64,000 nt of DNA. Origin: Mugil cephalus (taxonomy: Eukaryota > Chordata > Actinopteri > Mugiliformes > Mugilidae). A program made the position numbers and the translations under genes. The notes beneath the pieces were generated by a model. That model was not told the DNA's origin. It made no database searches and saw nothing but the letters and a program-made list of their open reading frames with translations. Positions 11,941-50,100 of this stretch are shown piece after piece. Position 1 is the first letter of the stretch; each line of letters starts with the position of its first letter. Location: the NCBI RefSeq assembly GCF_022458985.1, contig NC_061776.1, positions 10,868,591 through 10,932,590 of the forward strand, given 5' to 3'.

Positions 11941-14472
11941 TCAAAGCTCGTCTTTGGGGTTTGCGTCCTCATCCTCCATTTCTGAAAGTGCGTCCTCTAG
12001 GTCGTCATTCGAGTCATCATCACCTTCATAGTCTTCATCCTCCTCTGCTTCAGTTTCTTGTTCTTGTTCTTTGTTCTTCTCCTCCTCCTCTTTTCGTTTC
12101 AAGTCATCTTGCTCCTGCTTCATTTTCTTCTCTGGTTCCTGTAGGAAAGTTTAGAAAAATTGCAAATAATTTAACTTAATCTCTTCAGGATTTCATTGGG
12201 CTTTGTGTCTTAAGAGGACGACCAGCACCAGCATACCTTTGTTACACCCCATGTCTCGTTTCCAACATCTTCTGCTTCCTTCACGTCATCTGTGATCAAG
12301 AAGTTGTCGAAGATGGTGCCAGATTTCACCTGAGATAAACCGCAACAGATGTTACATTGAGGTATCACTGTGGTAATAACTGTAGTATTAAATGAAGACA
12401 TCCTTCTCTCTTACCTGCCAAAGATCAAGACCTAAAACACCAATGTTGTCAAACTTGTAGATGTTTGAATCAGCACTGTATTCAGGGTTGTCAATCTCTG
12501 GATGCACCCAGGCTCCTTTGTAGTTGGGATTGTCGATCTGTTTGGGCTTCCATTCTCCCTGTAATACAGAATGTATGTGTTTATTATGCTGCAAGAGGAT
12601 GGGCAGGGAAAATGTTAAAAACAGAGGAGATTACTTAAATATAGCTTACTTTGTATTCAGGGTTGGGGATCATGGGTGGCTCCCACTCTCCATCCATATC
12701 TTCATCCCAATCTTCAGGCTTTTTGGCATCGGGATCTGGAATATTTTCAGGTTTGTCCCAGTCCTAAAGAATAACAAATGATTCAAATGTTTAACTAAGA
12801 CTCCAGACAGAAGCGGTAGTTGAAATACAGTACTAAGCATATTCACCTCTGGCTTGGTGTCATCTGCATCATCAATCTTAGCACGGTCATCCCAGTCCTC
12901 TGGCTTCTTGGCTTCGGGGTCTTTAATTTTCTTAGGAGGCAGGAAGTCCCAGTCTTCCTCCAGACTGCCAGACTCAACCTTCTCATTGTCAATCTTCACC
13001 TCATAGGTCTGATCGGGATTCAAGATCAGTGTGTACAGGTGGGTCAGCTCATCATCCTGAAAGGAAAGAAAGTGTTTGGATTCAGCTTCTGATTGCAAAG
13101 AAAAGTGAATTTAGAACACAACATGTTAAACACTATAATTACCTTGCACTTAATCTCTTTCTTGATGAGGTGATTCTTGCCTTTGTAATTAAAGATGACA
13201 TGGACTTTCTTGGTGCTGTAGCCACAGATGTCAGGCCCTAAGTGAAAAATAAACTTTATTACTTGATGTTCTGAATCTTCTCATTGCTCCAATTAAAATT
13301 AACCTCTTTTCTTACCAAACATAATGTAGTATGAGGAATCGCCATGCATTTCAGTCTGTTCCAGGTCAGCGGGGAAGACCTTCACGTAGCCACCACCACA
13401 GTCGATCTTCTGCTCATGCTTGACCGTAAACTGAATGACCAGAGGCTTCCCCTCGTTGCTGAAGGGCTCAAAGCGGGAGGAGACGGCGTAGAAACGAGCA
13501 TCTTGGCTTGTCTGCAGACCTGAAGGGGAAGACGTGAAATACGAGTTTGAGACGTTGCCAATCGGTGAAAATGACTTTTGCACTCAGCTCAGTAAACATT
13601 CAAGCTGTGGGATCAGGTTGCAATGAGGGAGTTTCTCTTTCATTCTTATGATAGGAAAGGAAAGGATTTATTTTTCCAGTTCCCACAATTAAATAGGAAT
13701 TTAATACTTGCACCAGAAAGCAATTTTAATGAGTGGCTATAATAAATTAAGCACGAACAACAGTAATTAAATCGAAGCACGTGGGGATAATTCTTGCTTT
13801 AAACCCACTGAAATTTTGATTAAGAGAGTCAAAACGTTTACCTTTGTCTTTTTCGGCATCTCCATAAAAGTCTCCAGCCGTCAGTTTCCACTCTCCATAG
13901 TCAGACTTGTGCTTGGAGTTCACCCAACGACTTCTCCATGCATCTGAACAGAAAATGGCCATTATATTGACACAGGATTAACACTTTGAAACGCATCAAA
14001 TTACTTCCCGAAATTCACATAACACTGTCGAGGAATCACCACTAAATGAAACGACTCTATATCGCACTGCAAAACAGTGACATTTGATTTAATTATTTTT
14101 AATTTTTAATGGCATTTTACAGCTTGGGTGAGTTATTAACCTCCGTGTTAGACATATTACGTTTGATAGCTTTGGGGCCTTGCTAAAGTTAGCTAGCTCA
14201 TAAACCCAGTTTAAGTTAATAATACGAAAAAAAGACTGCAGCTTACATTGAATCACCACCACTATCAAATTAATGAAAAGGTCACGGTGACACTTCTGAG
14301 TAAATGACAAATGAAAACCAAGACTCCAAGATTAATTAACGTCATGCTATTTACAGACTTCAGTGCCAAACTTACCGCCGTCCAGAAACTCCTCCCGAAA
14401 GTGAATATTTGCATTTACGCAGTATACAGCTAATACTACTGCAACTACACCCAACACTTGCATTTTTCCCAT
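11941..14472 (-). CDS. calr3: calreticulin (calr3-type), ER Ca2+-binding lectin chaperone
   Basis: ER-lumen chaperone that folds monoglucosylated glycoproteins and buffers Ca2+. Nine exons join in frame to 418 residues: 14376-14472, 13842-13943, 13316-13519, 13143-13237, 12847-13056, 12650-12763, 12415-12558, 12237-12329, 11941-12138. The N-terminus is a hydrophobic signal peptide ending near VNA, followed by the mature start NIHF. A second Met three codons in is an alternative start. The globular lectin domain keeps IDCGGGYVK and [22 protein letters not shown]. The P-domain has all three A repeats (for example [15 protein letters not shown]) and three B repeats (for example [15 protein letters not shown]). 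The acidic tail ends in KDEL for ER retrieval. The calr3 name rests on the neighbouring eps15l1, as in human 19p13; the protein itself is a canonical calreticulin, unlike diverged mammalian CALR3. It could be one of two teleost copies (calr3a/b). Confidence 0.9.
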
Positions 14473-14572
14473 TTTTTCCCTTTTTTTTTTGGTCTTCTTT
14501 TAGCCGCTCACACACCGCTCGTCGCTGAGCCGAGTAAGTAAGGACTACGATGCAGAGAAGGAAGAGTGGGGG

Positions 14573-14582
14573 GAATATTTTA
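14573..14582 (-). promoter_or_regulatory. TATA-like element of calr3
   Basis: The minus strand reads TAAAATATTC about 100 bp upstream of the calr3 ATG and about 60 bp inside the ERSE. Position and spacing suit a TATA-type core promoter; the match is loose. Confidence 0.35.
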
Positions 14583-14641
14583 GAGTCGCTCCAGCGAACA
14601 GATGTCTACCAGCTATTGGACGACAAGATGGCGTCGCTGGA

Positions 14642-14660
14642 CCAATCACAGTAGACCACG
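14642..14660 (+). promoter_or_regulatory. ER stress response element (ERSE) of calr3
   Basis: The plus strand reads CCAAT, nine bases, then CCACG: an exact match to the ERSE consensus CCAAT-N9-CCACG bound by NF-Y and ATF6/XBP1. It lies 170-188 bp upstream of the calr3 start codon. ERSEs work in either orientation and are typical of calreticulin and other ER chaperone promoters, so this predicts induction by the unfolded protein response. A second CCAAT box (as ATTGG) is at 14615-14619. Confidence 0.8.
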
Positions 14661-15005
14661 AAACACATGTCATCCTCCACAGTCTGGTCCAGGATCAGAT
14701 CAACTGGCTGCTTAACTTTACTGTCAGCAGTGGCTGGGGTTGTGTGCAAGAAACTCCGGCAGATGGCGACAAATATTGATTTAGATAGACTTTAACCCTG
14801 GGGTAGGAGGCTCATACTTATTTGCTCAGTTAAATCCATATGACACTTGTTTTTAGGTGTATTCACTCAGATCTGCATTTCATACGACTTAAACAAAGTC
14901 AACAAATCTGAAGCATGGAAAAACGCTTGAAACTAACATAATAATGGATTCAAATGTAGTAGAAAGTCCCTCTACAATGAGCGTTGGCTTTACTGCTAAC
15001 CTGCC

Positions 15006-15096
15006 CAACGGCCGAGCTCGTGGCATGTCAACGGTTATCGTTGACCACCAGTAACGGCTACCAACGGCCACACTTGGTCGTAAACGTTGTAAACGG
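15006..15096 (+). promoter_or_regulatory. cluster of MYB-type motifs
   Basis: Five AACGG cores lie in about 90 bp, at 15007, 15030, 15053, 15063 and 15092. The first four are preceded by a pyrimidine (YAACGG), the MYB consensus. One of them is half of a perfect inverted repeat, GTCAACG-N5-CGTTGAC at 15027-15045. The cluster is seen directly; function is inferred. Confidence 0.4.
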
Positions 15097-15294
15097 GAAA
15101 CACCAGCTACTTGACGTGTACCCGATAAAACAGAAAGGGCACAAAAAAGAAAATGTGCCCGGCAGAAAGCTAAACTTTAGTTGACTGACCAAGTTACGGT
15201 AAGAGCAAAAAAAACAATGTCTTTAGGATAACCAATAGTTTGCTAACCTAGCTTCACCCGAACAGTTAATGCTAGCATCACTCGACTAACAAAA

Positions 15295-15308
15295 CTAGCC
15301 TAGCAACC
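15295..15308 (+). promoter_or_regulatory. RFX X-box-like site
   Basis: CTAGCCTAGCAACC resembles the RFX X-box GTNRCC-N0-3-RGYAAC: the right half is a good match and the left half has one mismatch. It lies about 270 bp upstream of the dynein 5' UTR exon. RFX factors with FOXJ1 drive motile-cilium genes. Confidence 0.3.
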
Positions 15309-15575
15309 AGAGCTATGAACCTCTACTACTACTTAACTATTAACTTTCTGAGACCTGTTGTTAACTAACTAGCAAGTACTGTTTTTGGACGTTGGGGTTA
15401 CACTGTTTGCAATTCTGTTTTTGTACAGCCATGTGAACGAGCCAGAATACTGATAAAATGTTTTCTTGGATTGAGCAACCAAAGTACAACTATCTGACTT
15501 AAATGACTTAAATTTATCTTGTATGGAGACTTAGCAGTACTAATCAATAACGTTATATTGTTGTTTTTTTTTTAG

Positions 15576-15654
15576 GTAATTTAGAGAGAATAGGAAGAAG
15601 AACAGAGCTTTTCCCAAATCCAAAGGAGTTGAGTTGATTCCTTCCTCCTTCAGC
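15576..15654 (+). other. dynein 5' UTR exon segment
   Basis: A T-rich tract ending in TTTAG (15571-15575) looks like a splice acceptor. It is followed by 79 bp of untranslated sequence and then the ATG, in the same exon as the first ten codons. An upstream non-coding exon is implied but not identified. Confidence 0.5.
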
Positions 15655-43462
<27,808 letters not shown>

Positions 43463-43467
<5 letters not shown>

Positions 43468-43550
43468 AATGTAGTAGCAGGCCACTGATATAAGTGTTTA
43501 GGTGTGTCTAATTAAATCTAGTTGCACCCTGTTTGCACTAAATAAATAAA
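43463..43550 (+). terminator. dynein poly(A) signals
   Basis: An AATAAA at 43463-43468 overlaps the TAA stop codon (43465-43467). Two further overlapping AATAAA hexamers lie at 43541-43546 and 43545-43550. Use of the second pair would give a 3' UTR of about 100 bp; use of the first would leave almost none. Confidence 0.6.
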
Positions 43551-46000
43551 ATGCTGTTATCTCATCACATCCTGAGTATTCAGTCTATGTTTTGGACTTA
43601 TACCTAATTATTAGAATATACAATAAACACTAGTCATTATTTAAAAAATAACATTAGTATTAATAAAAATAAAATGTGTAAAATCTTTATTAGTCTCCAA
43701 AGATAATAAGGAAAAAAATAACAAAATCTGACTTAAACAAGCCAAACTTTATTGAAGAATTTCAGAAGCATCTTGGACTTGTGAACTATGAACAGCTTAA
43801 AGGATAATATGTCAAAGTGCTTTCTTATTTTAACTCACTACTTATTGTAATATGAATGACACTTACCTTCTTTTATGGAACAAGAATAGAGATGAAGGCA
43901 GTAATCCACATTGGATATAACGGAATAAGGTAAGAATCTCTCTAGTTGACCTTGCTGATTTTTGTGTTCATCATATGTTGAACTCACCCCCTGTTTCCAT
44001 ACAGAACAAAAGTAGTGATGAAGGCGGAAGGCTTCAACACTTCAGGAGGTGAGACCAACCACCAAACCTCCCGGGCCTCACTCACACGTTGCATTAAAAT
44101 GCAGGTAACCCTTCTTCTAGAAAGGCCAAGATTTATTAATTTGTTTGTCATTTAAGATCAAGATGAGTTACAGACAATGAATGCTGTTCAATGCAATGCA
44201 TATAAAATTAAGCCAATAGCAAGGAAGGGAGTGCTGTTTGAGTGACATGTTCTTTTTCACTGGGTAGAAGACAAGCAACTGGCGCCAGCCATCTCGTCCC
44301 CCCTCACCCCCACCCTTTGAGTGATTCGCAATCATGTCAATAGGGGAGAATGGTGTCCCTTTGAAAAAGTGTTCTTCATCAAACCCAATTAATTCCGCTT
44401 CTTTCACTTATTATTTCCACCGTAGACCACGTCCTGGTAGTCAGCCTGTTAACTAAAGCCTGGGCTCCAATGAAGGTCATGCTTGACCAAGCAAAATAAC
44501 ATAATAATGTGTTTAATTAATTCCTAGCTCTGGAAGGCTCTTGAGCAAATACTGGGTATTGCTACAAGTTTTTTTTACAAAGGTGTAGTTATAATCATTT
44601 ATGACTGAATATCGCATAGTCAAACACGTCCTTTCTATTAGACTATAAGATGTTAAGGATATGAATATTAGTGATACTGGTGAAGTGATCCCACTGCAAA
44701 ACTAAAGGAGAAATACGTACGTGACAGAAGAAATAACTTACTTAATTAATACTTAATTAATTTTCTAAACATTTGTCTTTAAATTGTGTTTGATGTGCGC
44801 ACCACTGTCACTCTACGATATATTAAACCTCAACCACTCCCATAAAAAAAACTGTTTCCTATTTCCTACATCAACCTCCAAATCTGGATTGATGTCAATT
44901 TAAAGAAGAAAAAAAAGTAGAGCTACGTCTGTAGCAGCTACTCCAATATTTTAAAGTATTTGGACAGTAGTATTTGGATGTAATATTTCCTCCAAAAATA
45001 AATTGGGGCAGTTAAGCCACACAGGCTACTGAAGGGCAATTACAGCTTGAGCCCTTGTGGCCTCGGCAGCCGAACAGGCGGGGGCCCCTGACACCCCTGG
45101 TTGGGCCTGATGGAGTGGAGCTTCATCTGCCTAACGGCCTGGCAAAACTCCACAGGCCTGGACGTACACAACAGGCCTCCATCAGGCCAGCGCTCTCTGT
45201 CAAAGCTTACATGGCCTATTGTACACCAGGACTCATTAACGGCACAAAGTCATGTTGGTGGCTCACTAATGGACGGTTAGAAATTAGAAGAATGACATAG
45301 TCCGCAATGAAAGTGGGGAACTAGTATGCAACAGTATTAAAGACTGAAGATTAAAAAACATCCTCAAACATTTGTAAGCGTGTCTTCCAGTTAAAATAAA
45401 TGTTACGTGTTACTTCTTTGGCTTTTTGGTCGGTTGTAGTGAAAAGTTTTAATGACAATGAACAGCAAAACATATGAAACTGACAAATTTTGCTTTTGCT
45501 TTTTGTTTTGCCAGATAAAATTGCCTCCAAAGCATCACAGAATTAATGACATAATGTTTTAAATAAAGGGAAACATGCTTAGTTTCTCATCCCTTGAGTC
45601 TGTGACATAACATGAAATTAGAACCATGGACAAAACAAAGAAATTTAGCTTTGATAGCCCACCACCTTTTTGCATTGATGAAATACACATAAAGTATAGA
45701 ACAAACATGCGACATCACAGGGACTGTATTCCTGTTAGAAGTGTCAGTGAAATGTCATGTACTTCGTGGTCCAACGTTATATCTGTGCTATTTCAAGGGG
45801 GTAAGAGTCACTGCCAGCACCTATGAACTTTCTCACTTTAAATCTACCTGACTTAATTTTGTCAACAATGCACTGAGGACGTTCCTTTCACAATAAAAAT
45901 GGATATTAAGACATTGCATAGTAAAGAACAAGATTACTATGTAGTGTTATATCTGGGAGTAAAAAATATTGTAAGTAGACTCATTTTAGGGGAGGGGCAA
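43551..46000. other. intergenic between dynein and rx 3' side
   Basis: AT-rich non-coding DNA without a recognised gene. One GC-richer island at 45040-45250 has several GGCCT-containing words and stands out from its surroundings. The ORFs there have no family resemblance. Confidence 0.5.
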
Positions 46001-46009
46001 AGTTAATCA

Positions 46010-46200
46010 GGTCTTGAAGAGGGTGTTCCAGGGGCATCTGAGTCCATTCTGTCTATGGCTGAGAATCCGGGGTTAATCGCTTTAAAAGCAGTAATTAGGT
46101 GTTAAGAGGTGTGCTTGTCTGTTTAAATTAGCTTCCAAACCAGATTACGCTCCGTGACTTCCGATAACCACCCCCGTTAGAACTCAGGGCTTTTCTAAGG
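46010..46200. promoter_or_regulatory. candidate rx downstream enhancer (homeodomain-site rich)
   Basis: About 190 bp of complex sequence, about 1 kb past the rx stop, contains GTTAATCAGG, GGGGTTAATCGC, AGTAATTAGGTGT, AAATTAGC and CAGATTACG. TAATC/GATTA are OTX-type sites and TAATTA-type sites suit RAX/VSX/LHX factors. The density differs from the flanks. Conservation was not tested. Confidence 0.3.
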
Positions 46201-46483
46201 GCCATTTTTATTATTTAAATATAAACACTTGTGTGCTCTTTAAATCCAAATCAAGCTTAAATTTTAAAAATAGGTTTTAAATGTCTATTTGCTCACTGCA
46301 GCTGAACTGAAAAAAAAAAACATGCTATACTCTATTTACATTTCAAAACACTGTAAAATGGACAAATTAAAAAAAAAAAAAAACATCAACAACAAAACAA
46401 AAAACCATGCAAGAAAAACAGGTTGAACCAAATTTATACTAATACCAATACTTTCAAATTGTGGTACATTGTCGATGTTAATA

Positions 46484-46550
46484 TCAATTTATTTGTAAAG
46501 CACATTTAAAAACAACAAATGTTGACCAAAGTGCTGTACAAATAGAGTCT
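46484..46550. repeat. teleost interspersed repeat fragment
   Basis: The segment has the pattern TTTATTTGTAAAGCACATTT, A-rich spacer, TTGACCAAAGTGCTGTACAA that recurs widely in fish genomes. I recognise the pattern but cannot assign a family. It lies downstream of rx. Confidence 0.5.
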
Positions 46551-47121
46551 TGATCAATTCAGGGATCTGGGAATATTTATACCCAGGCACCTGTAGACTT
46601 GCCAGTACTGTTGTTTTTTTTTTTTTTTTTTGTTTTTTTTGTTTTTTTTACAAAGCATCTCATCTGCACAATAAAGATCAGAACAAAACTGTGTTAAGAC
46701 AGCAAATGTGTATAAATCTGAGGAAATTTGTCAGCAAGTAATAACTCAGTTAAGTACAAAAACATTGCTACCTCTGACAACAAGGCTCTATATACTCTCT
46801 CTGTACTGTGTTTCAGTTTGTCAGTTCTGTCTGAGATACAAATTCATTAGAGATACAAAATTAATGCTCACAAAAAAAGTGTCTGGTTTGCTAAGTCAGT
46901 ATTTATGTTGACCAAAAAAGAGCAGGTGCCTAACACTGTGAGCTAAACCAAGATGAACGATCCCCAGAGATTTGATCTACATTTTCATGTGGATTTGAAA
47001 AATCTTGTTGTGATAAAATATCTTTCGAACTTCTTTGGTGTCATGTATCCTCTTCTTTGGTACATGAATCAAACAATTTGTAAACATTCACTGGTGCAGC
47101 GCAAAAATCCGTCCTCGTAGA

Positions 47122-50100
47122 TCACATGTGCTGCCAGGTTTTATCCATCGACTGAATGTGCTCTTTGGCCTTCATCCTGAGTGCTGCAATGCTGGAACTC
47201 CTGTCGTCTTCCATTGGATATTTATCATTGAAGCTGGGTGGGCACTGATACGGGGGTGGGCCCATAGGCTGCATACCTTGGACCATGCCAGGTGGGCTGT
47301 TGAGGAAGCTGTGGCTTGGATAGGCGGGCTGCAGGCTCTGTGGTGAACCCATGAACCCTGGAATGGTGTGCATCTGTGTGGCACTGGAAATGGGTGAGGT
47401 CAGCCAGGGGTCTAGTGGCATCGGGTTGCCCACGGGCCCCACGTTAGGAGGCATTGGGGGGCGATTGAAGGATAGCATGGGTGAATCGTGGAGCTTCATG
47501 GTGCTAGTGTCCATCTTCTCTTGACGTCTCCACTTTGCCCTTCGATTCTGGAACCACACCTGGTTAGAGAAAAAATTGGTTGAGTTGTTGTGAAGCACTG
47601 ACAAAAGGTAATATGTCAGAAAAAAAGATAATCCTTCAGAGACTGTGATGTCTGTAAGCCTGTTATTAGAATGCCAAGAAGTGGCTGTGTTTGACGTTAA
47701 AATGTATGCTCTTAGCGAACACAGTTGTTTTAGCAGCTGTTGCTGAAAATTAAACGCACCATCTCATGCTTTGATGTGGTAATATAATATATCGTCATGT
47801 GAGCAATAAATAGGACTTTTTAGTCTGCTAGTCTACTTTGAATTCAAATTGGAATAAATTCTGTGATTCAACAACTACAAATATGATTCACATGTAAAAA
47901 TAGATATACTTGAACAAATCCACAATATTTGATAGTTTTCAACATTAGATACCAATGTAAAACTTCTTAAAGAAAAGATATATGCAGCCTATGTTTCTTT
48001 GTCATTAAAGCACCTGGTGTCATGCTAAGATCTAAATACTTCTCTAAAGGCCTTCAAGAAAAAATGTAATACATGCCAGTGTGTCTCAAAAGTGATTTAA
48101 AAGGGTCTCCAAATTATTTGAAATAAATAGATTATAAATGTTTATATTTGCATGTAAACTTGTCTAATAGACAATTCAGTCTCCATGAATCACAAGCATT
48201 TATCACAGGATGTTCAAATAACTCTCAGCTGCTGCTGTCAAAGTGAAATCAGAAAGAGACTGCAGCTTGGATGTGTATGTGGGTCTCACTGCTGTCCTCA
48301 AAAAAGAGCAGACTAGAGCTACCAGACCTTTTGAAATGATGTGCTCTGGACAGACATCAGTGGCGGAGGTGTTTGGCCACAGTAACAGTAGACATATTCT
48401 TTTCATGAGAACAAACTCGCTGGTGGAAATGTTATGGTTTGGGGTAGTGTCACTGCCCAGGACACTGGAAGTGAACCTTTTAACAAGATAATCATTGCTA
48501 AGCATCCCACCAATCCACAAGGAATGTCTCAAAAAGTAGAATTGGGGGTTTGGGATCAGTCTTTACCTGAACTCGAACTTCAGGCAAATTAACCTTCATT
48601 GCCAGCTCCTCGCGGCTGTAGACATCTGGGTAGTGGGACTTCTCGAAGGCCCTCTCCAGCTCGTGAAGCTGATAGGTGGTGAAAGTGGTGCGATTTCTTC
48701 TGTGTTTCTTTTTAGTGTGCTCTTCCTCCTTAACGGTCTCTGGGGAGTCCTCATTATCATCCACTTCCTTCTGCAGGTGGCTCATTTCTCCGTCACACTT
48801 GTCACCGGAGAAGAGATCAGATTCTAAAATGACGGACAGGATGCATACAGTGAAATTTAATTTTTGGGGTATCTCTGGGTATTACTGCTGTTTAATTCAT
48901 GGCCAGCTGTAATATTTGGTGTAGGTATCTTTCTCAAGCCGATTACAAACAAAAATTTCACTGGCAACATCTTCAATCTTTAGAGTTAATTTGTGTTATT
49001 TTGTGTTTGGTATTATTCTCAAATATAAATATCTGTCTCACAAATATAAGAAAAATACATAAAGAGGAAACGAAATATATCAGGGTTATATGGGGACGGA
49101 ATTGTATCCTCTAATCGAATCGACACCTGATCAAATCGTATCAAGTCACTAAGCAGTTCCTTGAGATCGTAAACAGCACCAGCCAAATCTTATTGGCTTT
49201 AGATGAACGTGAACCCAGAGCAAGGTGATCTAATGAGCAGCTCAGGGTCTTGGCATGGTAGCACTACTATATATTTAAAGATAGAAAGGCATAATAGGCT
49301 AATGGGTTTCAGCCATAAACCCATTGGTTTCAGGATTAAATTTGTTAGCAATATTTCACAACTTTAGCGTAAACGTGGTCCCATTCCACAGCATTTCTGT
49401 CAATTTGTTCTTTTTGTTTTCCTCACAGTTACGGAGAGAAAAACCTAGACAATTGTTCCAGCATTATGAATGCTGGTTAAACTTACTTCACAATAATTTC
49501 CTTTAGTTCTTTGGTTGCAAATAAGTGATTTATGATCTTATTTAAGACAAAGCAACTAATTTATGATTAAACTGCTTACTGGCTGATGACCTTGTTTTCC
49601 TTGTTAAAGGTTTGTCAACCCCTGGGGTTCGACAAGTCTTAATGACATCATGTCTTTCACTGAATTCTTCCCTTGCACTAATCCCAAAGTACCAGATGCT
49701 ACCTGTTTAACCTGCAAGTCCCTGCCTCCTCTAATCTTACAAGGGACTTCAGGCACTGTCTTCACAAGCCAGGTAAACAGTTGTAGTCCAGATTATGTTT
49801 TCCACGAAATGGATTTACAACATGTGAGCCATGTGAGAAATGCACCAAAGCTGAGTAATCATGCCAGATCACAGATCATTGGTGTTAAGTGTTCACCATG
49901 AGTAAGGGAATGTTGAGGTGGTGGCTTTTTATACCCATCAGAAAGGTTTTTTTCTACGTTATCATATTAAAGTTGATGTCAAAATATGATTAATAATGAA
50001 ATGTCAGGATTCATAAGATTCTAAAAATGATGGACTGGATACAAGTGTAGTTCAGTTTTTGGACGTCTCTGGGTATCATCAACCATCTGTTATTCAGGGC

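Larger units (their letters stand above)
14473..15575. promoter_or_regulatory. divergent calr3/dynein intergenic promoter region
   Basis: About 1.1 kb separates the calr3 start (minus) from the dynein 5' UTR exon (plus). The calr3-proximal third holds the ERSE, CCAAT and TATA-like elements. The middle holds a cluster of AACGG motifs, and the dynein-proximal part holds an X-box-like site. No coding sequence is evident; the 66-codon ORF around 14984-15184 has no family resemblance. The first non-coding exon of the dynein gene should lie here but cannot be placed. Confidence 0.55.

Noticed and set aside
14984-15184. 66-codon ORF in the divergent promoter
   Set aside because: It has no homology or splice context and overlaps the motif cluster; probably chance.
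45055-45300. 81-codon ORF in the GC-rich island
   Set aside because: It has no recognisable domain, start context or exon structure; the GC content alone explains the open frame.
48243-48491. 82-codon plus-strand ORF in rx intron 2
   Set aside because: It is part of the decayed Tc1 transposase and frameshifted; it is not a functional gene.
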